NCBI RefSeq assembly: GCF_000485595.1
Contig: NW_014578039.1
Coordinates: forward strand, 20,434 to 77,796
Reading direction: 5' to 3'
DNA length: 57,363 nucleotides
Source: Priapulus caudatus
Lineage: Eukaryota > Priapulida > Priapulimorpha > Priapulimorphida > Priapulidae
Part shown: positions 30,289-40,310 of the stretch, in pieces
Layout: every line of letters starts with the position of its first letter
Position numbering within the stretch: the first letter of the stretch is position 1
Notes under the pieces: model-generated
The model's input: the letters and a program-made list of their open reading frames with translations, nothing else
Databases searched by the model: none
Told to the model about the DNA's origin: nothing
Translations under genes and position numbers: made by a program

Positions 30289-31918
30289 CTAGCACTTAGT
30301 CTTCGTGTGAAATGACCTTTGTCGATGTGAACGTTGCTAATCAAAAATAAATCAATAACATTGGACACAGATTGCAGCTTTACTACGTAACGTTGTTAAA
30401 GATTTTACAACCTGATTACTCCTATTTCAGACCGAGATAGAGTAATAACAGCAACTGAAGAAGTGCCGTTAGAAGAAATGGAGTTCGGGATGGAGGTGCC
30501 GGATGTTGATGTTGGGGACAGATTGACGCAACAGAAGAGGTTGGGCCGGCTATCGATCGGGTTAAAACGAAGGATGACTGTGAAAGAATAACAGATGACA
30601 TTGTCTGCCTGTCATTCGTGAAACTAATAAAGACACTGGCAAACACCCATGATACGCAGTGTACCGGGAGAAATTCGTTGGATCCGCGTTGTATCTGAAA
30701 TGGGTAAAAATTCTCATGCATGTTCATATTCAAGATGTATATACTTTTAATGCAGTTTTTCCTTCGAACATTTTCACTGACAGAAATATTACGGCCGGCA
30801 AGCTGGAAAATTGTACATGAATGCTCCTATTCCCGCGTGGGCATCGGCAACAAAACTTCTTTAACCTTCAAACCTTCGGTAGGAGTTCCCCCATGGCGTC
30901 AGTAAATCCCTTCTTCTCCATATGTTGTACTTTCTGTCCATCACGTGTTGACACAATTTCCTGAAAATTAAAATTTCTTGCCAACCCCTGATTAGTTCTC
31001 CAACATTTTCTTATACATTTAAGCATCATGCGTTGTAACTTATGCTGTACACGTTTTTTATTGCAGTTCGCGAGAACAAGCACCTTGTGCACAAATGGTG
31101 TTCACAGCCACTGTTAAATAAACGCTTGCACAGCATAGACATCCTGATTGCTGCGTCCATTCTGACGTCAGGCAAACATTTTCACAAGATGGCTCTAGGC
31201 GGAGCACTTAAGAAGTTTGTGTCTGTAGCCACGTTCCACAACATTCAAAGAAGCTACCTGGTGCCAACAGTAGAGAACCTCTGGAGTGACACCAGAAGAA
31301 GTAGTAGCCGATATGAAAGACAAGGAGATTGCTGTACTGGGTATGTACTAATCTATGAAATGTATTTAAATTGTTGTAAATGTTGACTCCAAATAATAGA
31401 GACCCACTACTCTGTCCATTACTGCCAATTTCAACTCCAAATTAAAACAGCTGGGTTTAGCTTATTAATAATAAGTAACAAAACGTATATATGCAGACTA
31501 TGGACGAAATGGACTCTCCAGGGTATTCTGCCCAGTACTGCGCAGCTACACTATCATGGAGTGAGTTTAAAAAATACTAAACTATTAAAACACTAGACAA
31601 ACAAGTGACAGAAAGTTTACGAATATGGTGAAGGGTTTAAGGGATTTAACGACGACCTGGGGAAGTCATAGCCAAAGGTTTAAGGTGAAAGAAGTTGTCA
31701 CAGATGCCCACATGGCAATAGAAGAATTCATGAGTAAGTTTCCCATATGATTCCTTAACGTTCATTACAGTTGTACTTAGATGAACTGCTATATGAGATG
31801 ATTGCGTTTCAATTTGTATAGCAAAACTTAGTAAGAAATGCGAAGTAATTTTAGCGGGTCATTTCTCACGTAATATGTATAAATACAAATAAAAACTTTA
31901 AGGATGTAGCTTGTTTTT
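30289..31918 (+). pseudogene. Duplicate of the 5' exons of the transposase-like gene
   Basis: Repeats 22027-23658 with scattered one- and two-base indels, ending mid-intron at the N gap (aaggatgtagcttgttttt). The indels are complementary to those of copy 1. The exon at 31065-31338 reads through where copy 1 shifts (ctctaggcgg against ctctatgggcgg) but breaks where copy 1 is intact (gttcgcgag against gttctgcgag). Confidence 0.7.
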
Positions 31919-31943
31919 NNNNNNNNNNNNNNNNNNNNNNNNN
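31919..31943. other. 25-N assembly gap
   Basis: Exactly 25 N, between the noisy duplicate of the gene and the interior of the TIR element. Confidence 0.99.
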
Positions 31944-32257
31944 GAAACACAGTGTTACTTATCTTTATAACATGAATGCCATCCAGGTATCGAATTATGT
32001 ATAATTGCGTGATTTTTTTGTAGAAATTATAACACTTGAATGACAATTAGACCTAAAATACTTGCAGATATATCGCAAAAATAGCATTTTGGCGGCCATT
32101 TTAAGTCGCCATCTTGAATTTGAAGCACATGAGAAGACCAAAACTATTATAAATCAATTGTGTGGGTTCTGAAACATATATGCAGTTGTTTACTCTAGGT
32201 TTGTATGTGTATTTTTGACATATATAGGGTATTTGTAAAAGTATGAATTTTTTTAGG
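31944..32257. other. Interior of the TIR element, no gene
   Basis: AT-rich, with two further gcggccatttt/gccatctt words resembling the arm sequence. No open frame of note on either strand. Confidence 0.6.
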
Positions 32258-32412
32258 CCATCTTGGCGGCCATCTTGGAAAATGGCGGCTCAGAGGTAAA
32301 ATTCGCGATGGCTCCATATCTGAAAAAATCCACAATACAATAATCTATATGTACACAAAAAATGGTGCTTTCTTCACAAAGTGCACAATAAATGTTCTTA
32401 GCCGCTGCACTA
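32258..32412 (-). repeat. Right arm of the same TIR element
   Basis: Complement of 25282-25440. The remaining interior after the N gap (31944-32257) is AT-rich without coding potential, as expected of a non-autonomous element. The 6.5 kb of Gypsy and gene sequence lying between the arms does not look like native element content. Confidence 0.8.
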
Positions 32413-32417
32413 ATACC

Positions 32418-32605
32418 CGCACATTAGGACTCTGATTCGCCAGGCATTGCTACGAAGAATCAAGGACAAAGTTGGCATGCACGGCCAGTGTGTTTGGCCA
32501 GCTGATGACCCCCGAAGGCTGTCGGAACATCTCGCTCAAATAGCACCACCAGCGACAAGTCAGCTTGTGGAAAAGCATGCCTCGCAATTTGACAATGAAA
32601 ATTAG
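32418..32605 (+). pseudogene. Terminal exon of the split transposase-like gene
   Basis: The frame LIRQALLRRIKDKVGMHG, WPADDPRRLSEHLAQIAPP, then QLVEKHASQFDNEN and TAG is the C-terminal signature of the family found at 22170-25270. It begins where the TIR element ends, and the exon before the left arm ends AYPCKVRKIY. A small frame slip lies near 32420-32432. Without the inserted element the two halves would be adjacent. Confidence 0.65.
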
Positions 32606-32610
32606 AGTTG

Positions 32611-33157
32611 TGTGGTGTGGTATAACTTCAGGATAATCTGTCAGCTAAAAAGCCAGTGTATTGTCCAAAAGCGTCTGGAAATTTGTCTCTAATTTTCCAT
32701 ACACAGCAAGATAGAATGGTCATTCTTTGACCGGCACCTAAACGACCATGCTGCTACAATACGAACTGACGATATGCTGCATGCCGGTTAGCTATCAGTA
32801 GGTCGTCGTCTTCAGCTATAACCAGAACATGTTGTCTATATATAACCGGTTGGAAATCGGGTATCATTGCCGTCGATAGGTGGCAGCACGTGATTGTCGC
32901 TGGCGGGAATGAGCTCACGAATTCGCGCGCAAAGCTCACTTTGGCTGTAGGAGACAAGGGGAACGGAGCTATGTAAAATCGGGATCAGGAGTGGAAGGAC
33001 GTGGTCTCGGTAAGCACGACTGAAAAGGACACCGCTCTGACTTCTATCTCACGTTTCCTTCGCAATAAAGAAACCTCGTACAGTGTAGTGGGTGTGGGTT
33101 CAGTGGTTTGTTTGTGCAGCATCCTATTGCCAGCTCGCGGCCTGTACGCTCACCACA
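32611..33157 (+). mobile_element. Candidate LTR, about 547 bp
   Basis: Starts TGTGGTG and ends CACCACA (perfect 7-bp inverted pair). It contains tatatataacc near 32837 (TATA) and aataaag near 33064 (polyadenylation), in the right order. Immediately downstream is ttttggcgcagtcgaaagg, which looks like a Gypsy primer-binding and leader region. It starts only 5 bases after the gene's stop codon. No second LTR is seen. Confidence 0.5.
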
Positions 33158-33165
33158 TTTTGGCG

Positions 33166-33318
33166 CAGTCGAAAGGATGCGGTTGGTGTGACGACCCCGG
33201 TCTGTGGCCAGATCTAACATTCGGCGATGTTTACACGCATCTTATTGACAAGCCCTGCTTTTATACTCGGGAATCACTGAAGGCGTACAAGTCCCTGCAA
33301 GCTTACCAGTTAGTATAA
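33166..33318 (+). pseudogene. Exon resembling the N-terminal region of a SWIM/YqaJ-type protein
   Basis: The translation LWPDLTFGDVYTHLIDKPC, FYTRESLKAYKSLQAYQ matches, from memory, the W-P-x-x-x-F-G-D-I-Y-x-Y-L-I-x-x-P-G-x-Y-T-x-E-x-L-K-A-x-K-S-L-x-A-Y block found in large uncharacterised SWIM- or YqaJ-containing proteins. It stands alone here. No downstream exons are found before the 265-bp repeats. Confidence 0.4.
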
Positions 33319-33360
33319 CTTTTATTAACATAATTTTCACAAAATGTATTGTGAACACAC

Positions 33361-33934
33361 ATATTAAAGGAAATCCACCATCGTTCATTCTAATCATATT
33401 TGTATACATGTATCAAGGGATGGTGTAGCGGATGTACCAAATAGGGAAGAAAGCTCACTCACAGTTGGGCGTGTCCTGCCACTATAATTATACAGTCTAC
33501 TGTATATAGATTAGTTGCATTGTCCATGTGGGACACTGTTCTGGATGTCTAACAAAGACATGTGTATCATATACTGAGCAAGCATACATCAACAAAGGCT
33601 GCCTGGTGGCAAGTTTTAACAGGATATTAAAGGAAATCCACCATCGTTCATTCTAATCATTTTTGTATGTGTCAAGGGATGGTGTAGCGGATGTGCCAAA
33701 TAGGGTAGGAAGCTCACTGACAGTTGGGCGTGTCCTGACACTAAAATTATAGAGTCTACTCGACTCTACTGTATATAGATTAGTTGCATTGTCCTTGTGA
33801 GACATTGTTCTGGATGTCCCACAAAGACATGTGTATCATATACTGAGCAAGCATACATCAACAAAGGCTGCCTGACGGCAAGTGTTAATAGGATATTAAA
33901 AGAAATCCACCATCGTTCATTCGAATCACATTTG
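33361..33934. repeat. Tandem repeat, about 265-bp unit, 2.2 copies
   Basis: atattaaaggaaatccaccatcgttcattc recurs at 33361, 33624 and (as atattaaaag) 33893. The units share ggatggtgtagcgg, cagttgggcgtgtcctg and catatactgagcaagc. The third unit stops exactly where the LTR at 33935 begins. Confidence 0.85.
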
Positions 33935-34737
33935 TGTAACGACCATGTTACAAGGCACTCCCCCCCCCCCTCACACGCGACGCGGGCACGCCGCGTCGCC
34001 GCGTCAACGGAGACATTCACTCTACGGCGTTGCCCCTAGCAACCACGGGCGATCAATATGGCCTGCGGGCCGGGCGAGCTGAGCGGTCAAAGATGGCGGC
34101 CCGCTGCGCCGTAACATGCTGCTGCAATGCTGCTGTCACAAGCACCCACGCCACTTGTTAGGGATCAACTCTAATTAGCGGCGAGCACGTGCCGTGATTA
34201 GCAGTGGTGGCCCTAGCATGGAGGCGATGCTCGGTGATGTTCCGCGGCTAATGCGATGCGACTTTAGAACCGCTCGACCGTGGGGTGTCACCGGATAGTG
34301 GGATTAGCTGGATTAGATGCGTTAAACGCACCGTGAAAAGCTGTCAGCGCTCGGGAAGGCGGCCATGTTGAGCGCGCGTGACGCGTTCGTGTGGATAGAC
34401 GGCGCCACCTCCTGGAGGGTGGTGTCACAGAATAGCGGGTCTTTCCCGTTAGGTGCCGCCACCGTCCAGAGCAAAGGTGGTGAAGCCATGTGTACGCAGA
34501 CGCGTCCGACGCTGTGATTGGCACGTGCGTGAGCACCCGCCGCTGGACAAGCGAATTCGGGGAATGCGCCTTTGACGCCAGACGCGACCACTTGTACATT
34601 GTAACAGTGCAGTGTTGAATCTAAATTAAACAACTAGTCAAGGTATATATTCTCTGATTGGCTTCTCTTATCTATGTATCGGCGAAACATAACATAGCAA
34701 ACAACAATAGTCTAGTAGCGTTAACCTAAACGTTACA
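33935..34737 (+). mobile_element. 5' LTR of Gypsy B, 803 bp
   Basis: Begins TGTAACG and ends CGTTACA, a perfect 7-bp inverted pair. It interrupts the third unit of the 265-bp repeat at its first base and is followed 155 bp later by the gag of Gypsy B. The middle is GC-rich, with a poly-C run at 33961-33970, and ggtatatattctctg lies near 34642. Confidence 0.65.
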
Positions 34738-34892
34738 ACTGTACCAGTCAGTGTATACTACACGCACTGATCAATATTCATCGTTCGGTTAGCGACAACT
34801 AACCGGTCAAGATTGAAGAACACTGGTGATACCTATCTTCACTGTACTGTGACGGTGAGCGTTATACACACACGTGTCAATACAGTACAATC

Positions 34893-35443
34893 ATGACTGA
34901 CTTGTCGGGTATAAACCCCCCACACATGGAGTGGAACAATGCAGACATTGTGAGTACATTTCGTGCTTTCAAGCAGTATTGCAACTTGATATTCAGTGGT
35001 CCATTTAAAGAGAAGACTAAGGAGGAAAAATTAACGTACATTCCCCTGTGGGTAGGCCAAGAAGGTTTACGCATATTTAATAGCTGGGCACTCACGGATG
35101 AAGAGAAGAAAGACCCTGATAAAATCTGGCAGAAATTTGAGGAACATTTGGAGCCACGGTCAATCTTCACAGTCGTCTCCATAGGTTCAACTTACAGAAG
35201 GTCAGACAGTCAGCATCCGAATCAATCGATGAGTTCATGACACGGTGCAAACTCCAGGCACCTAAGTGTCTATTCACTGACGACACTGAAACGTCGCAAC
35301 GTCTCATACAGTTAATCATCGGAACGCGCCATAAGAAAATACAAGAAATACTGTTAGGGGCAGACGAAAAGCTCACCCTTGACCAAGCAATGAACATAGC
35401 GCATACCAAGGAAGCTACTGATCAGCACATGAACGAGTTGTGA
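34893..35443 (+). pseudogene. Gag of Gypsy B
   Basis: The start MTDLSGINPPHMEWNNADIV leads into FRAFKQYCNLIFSGPF, YIPLWVGQEGLRIFNSWALT and a D-x-x-W-x-K-F-E-E-H-L-E-P block, the typical capsid layout of one Gypsy lineage. After about 100 codons the frame slips near 35180-35240 and continues (SIDEFMTRCKLQAPKCLFTD, LIQLIIGTRHKKIQEILLG, LTLDQAMNIAHTKEAT). It would assemble the particle. The family is secure but sequence-unrelated to the gag of Gypsy A. Confidence 0.75.
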
Positions 35444-35452
35444 AGCGTCAAA

Positions 35453-35761
35453 ATGTCAAGTGAAGCACAAGTTAACACAGTGAAACGCAGTGTACAGAGT
35501 CACAAATATTATAAACGATGTTACTGCTGTGGCGGCAATCATCCCCCGACACCTCGGGAGAAATGCCCTGCCTTTGGTGCCATATGCGATGCGTGTGGCA
35601 AGTATAACCACTGGCAGTCCGAGTGCTTATCGCAGAATTCAAAGCCTCGCTACAAGCAGTCCAGGCCAAGGTCACGACCTCGAAGCAGAAGGGGCAAGTC
35701 AAGGTCACCCAGCACGGGGCGCCACCCTTCAAACAGCAGACGCCATGCAAGACGCCAATAA
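35453..35761 (+). pseudogene. Nucleocapsid zinc knuckles and Arg/Ser tail of Gypsy B
   Basis: Two knuckles: an imperfect first one (CYCCGGNHPPTPREKCP) and a canonical C-x2-C-x4-H-x4-C (CDACGKYNHWQSEC). An Arg/Ser/Pro-rich basic tail follows. It is in the same frame as the second half of gag but behind a TGA. It would bind element RNA. Confidence 0.75.
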
Positions 35762-35829
35762 GACGTCATAGCTATTGAGAGTGACCTGGAATCTCTCAAA
35801 TCGAGAATATAAGTGGCAATGACGGTACA

Positions 35830-36072
35830 CGTGATGAAGTTTTCGCAACCATAGACATTGTGTTGGAAAATAAACCAAGCACACCGGCGACATTGAAGGC
35901 AAAGGTCGACACCGGTGCACAAGACAATATCTTGCCTTTACGTATATTCAGAAGAATGTACCCCGAGAAGCTTGACACACAAGGCTATCCTAGACAGAAC
36001 ACCACAATACAGAGAAACACCATACTTAGTGCATACAATAGAGCCAGAATCCTGACCGCTTCGATGGCATAG
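35830..36072 (+). pseudogene. Aspartic protease of Gypsy B
   Basis: The frame contains A-K-V-D-T-G-A-Q-D-N-I-L-P-L, the retropepsin active site (D-T-G-A), preceded by an I-V-L-E-N-K-P strand. The flap and C-terminal strand are degraded or deleted before RT begins near 36100. Confidence 0.7.
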
Positions 36073-36101
36073 GCAGAGCACATATAACCATCGAAACCTC
36101 T

Positions 36102-36893
36102 GTGCCGCCAGTTGTCCATGCACCTAGTAAGTGTCCAATACACTTGAAGGATGACATCAAAAACGAACTGGATGAAATGGAGAAACTAGGGGTGATCGAT
36201 CGTGTCACTGAACCTCCCGATTGGGTTTCCAGCTTGGTGTACGCACGTAAACAGAATGGCCGACTACGTGTGTCTCGACCCCAAGGACCTGAATAAGGCG
36301 ATCAAACGCCCTCACTATAAACCCCCCCCCTTGGAAGAGATAACACACAAGTTCACGGGAGCTAGTTTTTTTCAAAATTGGACGCTCGACATGGTTACTG
36401 GTCCATATCACTAGATGACGAGTCTAGCCTGCTGACAACGTTTAACAGTCCATTGGGGAGATACTGTTTTCGACGTCTACCATTTGGACTCTCACTGAGC
36501 CAGGATTTATTCCAACAGAAAAAGAATGGATTCCTTGAAAGCTGCCCAGGAACTGTTGGCATTGCCGACGACGTAGCGGTGGTTGGAAGAGACCAGCAGG
36601 AACACGACAAGAACGTACATAACCTGTTCAAGGTCGCACGTGAACACGGTCTTGTCTTCAACCTGGACAGGTGTGAAATCAACAGGTCAAGTATAGTATT
36701 CTTTGGTCTTGTGTACAGTGCCCAACGAGTCCAACCTGACCCCAACAGGGTCGAGGACATACAGTTTATGCCTGCAGCAGCTGATGCAACGCAACTGATG
36801 GAATTTCTAGGCATCGCGACATGCATGTCACCTTTCCTTCCACATCTCTCACAGCACACAGCACCATTGAGAGAACTCCTTAAGAAAGGATAA
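36102..36893 (+). pseudogene. Reverse transcriptase of Gypsy B
   Basis: Read in three frame segments: ELDEMEKLGVIDRVTEPPDW (fingers), V-C-L-D-P-K-D-L-N-K-A-I-K-R (palm motif A region), a second segment with H-G-Y-W-S-I-S-L-D-D and F-R-R-L-P-F-G-L, and then the catalytic loop. The loop reads GIADDVAVVG where most elements have Y-V/A-D-D, so both metal aspartates are kept. The thumb and connection (KFSLQ-free, ending HLSQHTAPLRELLKK) follow. Two frameshifts and a missing central palm aspartate segment mark it as dead. Confidence 0.75.
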
Positions 36894-37137
36894 ACCTTCA
36901 GATGGACAGGGTCACACCAAGCTAGCTTCGACAAAGTCAAAAGTCTCATTTGTCGTGAGGTTACCCCCAGTTACTTTGACCCTGGGAAACCATCTGTACT
37001 CCAAGTAGATGCTTCAAGCAGAGGCTTGGGGCCGTCCTTATACAAGATGGCAAGCCTATCGCATTCCCGTCCAAATCGCTTAGTGACTATGAACAACGTT
37101 ACGCGAACATTGAACGTGAGTTACTCGCCGTAGTCTA
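36894..37137 (+). pseudogene. Start of RNase H of Gypsy B, truncated
   Basis: After a TAA (36891-36893) the sequence repeats 3570-3835 of Gypsy A (F-D-P-G-K-P-S-V-L-Q-V-D-A). It carries a one-base deletion in gaggcttggggccg and ends abruptly at 37137 inside ELLAVVY, where ISL2EU sequence begins. Confidence 0.7.
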
Positions 37138-37144
37138 TAACTAT

Positions 37145-37668
37145 ATATACAAATCATAACTATCACTATCAAATGCAAAATGCAGATGACTGTAGCAGGG
37201 CTACAATGGTGCGACTTTTTTGTTTGGCTCAAAAATGATTACCACTTAGAGACTGTATGGTTTGATCCCATATTCTGGCAAGCTGCAAAAGATAAACTTG
37301 ACATGTTTTACTTGATTGTGATTGACTTGATATTATTGAAATGAGACCGAGATTTGAGCGCTATATGAATTATGTTGGATTTTGTTTATGTAGTTTATGT
37401 TATCTGTATAGTTTGTGATTGATGAATTATTGATGATTGATTGAAATTACATTGACTTAACCTTTCAGCTTTATCAATGGTCTCCTAAATAAAGTAAATA
37501 AAGTAGCATTAGTCCATAGCTGGTTAACTGAACCTGCACTTGACAAGGGAACAGTTGAGTGCAAGAGTCTGTATTCCTTTACTCTCTTGATGTGCCGTTC
37601 TACATGGATTCTTAATGAGGCAATTTTCTGGTTGTCTTGTATTTGTGCTGGTGTAAATTGTCCATCAG
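37145..37668. mobile_element. ISL2EU-like fragment (convergent 3' ends of both genes)
   Basis: Matches 8906-9419: the Gln-helix end of the YqaJ gene on + (MTVAGLQWCDFFVWLK) and the C-terminal part of the transposase on - (VERHIKRVKEY). It breaks off at gtccatcag, where it fuses to exon S3 of U copy D. Confidence 0.75.
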
Positions 37669-38774
37669 GCGATTGTTAAGGAAAGTTTGTTGGCCGAACT
37701 AAGCATGAAGCGAAGGCAGCTCGCGTGAAGATCAGAATGTTGATGATGGGGTGGAAGTGCTTCGAAGGAGCATTCTATACGAATTAAAGGAGGGTCTTCC
37801 TCGTCCTTCGAGAAGAAACTCAAAGAAGACGGCATTTGAAGATGCAGGTGGTTAAGTTTCAGACAGTTTTTAATGCCTATTGTCTGCTTTCTTCACGTAA
37901 GGCAAACACTGGTCAAGATGATTCATTGAATTCTGGCGTATAAGGGAAAACGCTGTGGCCGCGCCATATTTACATGAATTATTGGAAGGGTGGACTGCTG
38001 CAGTCCACTGGTTATATAATCACCCTCGTTTTATTTTATCAAAACTACTTTAGTACCTGCCTTGCTAGTTTGAATCAATATATATTTCTGTTAGTAAAAT
38101 TAGTGTAGAGATTTCCCACAGGTAATTGATTACGTGGATTATTTCCTCTAATTTCAGATGTGTTTGTTTTGCGCAGGTGAAATACTTAAAGTGTATTTGG
38201 AAGCCATGATTATGGCATGAAACTGCGCATGATTTTTGGGAGAGGTTTTCGCAGCCAACGAGGTTGCGGCAGATTATATACGCTAAGTGGGAGCAGGACT
38301 CGTAAGGGAGGGTTGCTTCAAACACACTTCACATTGTAGCGCGGGCTATATTTGGTAAGAAATGACAAATTTTAAATTCTTAATCTACTAGGCATGAAGA
38401 AGGCATAAGTAAAAGCTGAGCCTAAATGAACTGTCACTGATAATTTTCTCTTTCCAAAATCCTTTAGCAGCACTGGGTAATGCTAATGGCTACAGAAATA
38501 TTGTATGGTTTGTGAAACAAAAGTTTGTTGCAGTAGCTTCTTCTAACCTTTTTGCCAGAGAGAGTACCGCCGTACCTATGTACATGTATACAAATTGGTA
38601 GTGATTACTCCAATGTTAGAACAGCTCCAGCATGCTTGAATATACAATGAACTGAGAATAAATTATTTATGTGTGGTTTTTGTGTTTATTGTAGAGTTAT
38701 CTCTAATCCACCACAAAAGGGCAAAGGAGGATGATTACATTGTTTACGTGAAGAAATGGTTTCAATGTGTAGGG
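37669..38774 (+). repeat. U cassette, copy D left part (S3, S4, start of S5), indel-rich
   Basis: S3 (37669-37858) and S4 (38176-38358) are recognisable, but each carries many single-base insertions compared with four other copies. S5 begins near 38695 and is interrupted at 38774 by the hAT element. It resumes at 42301. Confidence 0.75.
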
Positions 38775-39304
38775 CAGTGTTCCGCGACCTACGGTGGTAA
38801 ATTTACCCCACTGGGGTAATGAGCCATTTTCGTGGGTAATGGGCCTGCCTCTCAGAAAGTTGTAAATAGCAGCGAGGAGTGCCTGCGTAGCGCTGATTGA
38901 TCATTAATTTTATAAAAATTGTGAAAAATGTGTAGCGAGCGTTAATTAGGTCCGCACGGCCCCACCGTAACAAAGCAGAACGGACGAGGTACCCCAGGTG
39001 GGCTTTATAGGAAAGTTTTTTTTTAAATAAAAAATTGTTAAATTAGAATCTATATCTATATATATATCTATGAAATGGCGGGTAAAGCATCTATACTCTA
39101 TACTAGTATAAGGATGCTTCCCGATTCACAACAGCAACAAACTGATTTCGTCATGTTTTGCTCGTTTCGAAAGATTCACCACTGGATTTTCCCACTGGAT
39201 TTCGGCTCATAATTGAAACTAGTGAGTAATTGTGTTTCAGAATACTCCCTACAAATGCGCTCATGTGATGAAATGTGGTGGGCAATGATGTTTAGAAAGA
39301 CCTG

Positions 39305-40023
39305 GGGCCCGTTGCCTTGGAAAAAAATTAGTCTTAACATTAACCTTAAACTTAAGTTTTTCTCTTAAAAGCGTTGCAGAAACTTCGTAAGTTAAGAGAA
39401 TTAAATTCTCAGTAACTTTTCTCTTAACTTAAGAGATCTAGACGCCTCGCTTAACTTTAATATTAAGGTTGAAACATAACACATTTTAACACCGCACGCA
39501 TTACAATTATAGTGATATTATATTTTATAATAATGAATACAATGTGATGTTTTTTCTTGAAAAACACGTCAAAATCTTATATTATGCTACCGCTAATAAA
39601 AACAAAACAATACAGTTTATAAATGAGCGTATGGCATTTGTTCTCTGTTTCAAGGTTTGCAAAGCTTGCCAGCGAATTCTGCGCGTCTCGTGTTACAGTG
39701 TGAGAATTTGTCTTGTTGTGCAGAATTAATTACATGACCACGGTAATATTTCATCAAATATTATTTATATGTGTTTAGGCCAATGCATAATATGCATCAA
39801 ATTCACTGTGATGTAGCAATAAATGTGTATGAATTTTGAATTTTGTGATCGATTCCCATCCAATCAGGCAGCCTTGTGATGAAGTTCCTGTATCGTAAGT
39901 TTTCACTTAAGTAAGTTTTAGTTTAAGTGGTTTCTGGGCAACGCTATTAAAATTAAACCTTAACATTAAGCATTAGACTTAAATATTAATCGTAGCTTTA
40001 CGAAGTTTTCTGGCAACGGGCCC
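39305..40023. mobile_element. PIF/Harbinger-type MITE, 719 bp, nested in the hAT
   Basis: TIRs are GGGCCCGTTGCC and its complement. The flanking trinucleotide CTG occurs at 39302-39304 and 40024-40026, fitting the C-W-G duplication of Harbinger elements. The subterminal regions are rich in ttaac/gttaa words. There is no transposase. A related end occurs at 54089. Confidence 0.8.
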
Positions 40024-40310
40024 CTGCATGGTTGCAATGCATTCATGTTTTCAGCTGTTTCACAGCGGGTTTCAGGTCACAACGGAATCGATGTCAAGAT
40101 TCGTGGCATCTGGTACAATGTAATTGTTACTAAATATAACTAAAACGTTAGGGAAGCAGTCATTCCATTGTTTGACTTGGTTACTGTGATAGGTGTGCAT
40201 ATAATGATTATATTATAATCCACTGTTATAATCCATATATAATGGGCTAATTTTATCTATCTATATCCGATTCTCATTCTCTGCAGGTTTGAATTGATTT
40301 GTTGACGGTC

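Noticed and set aside
33935-34640. Two 103-codon minus-strand frames
   Set aside because: They lie wholly within the GC-rich LTR of Gypsy B and have no domain.
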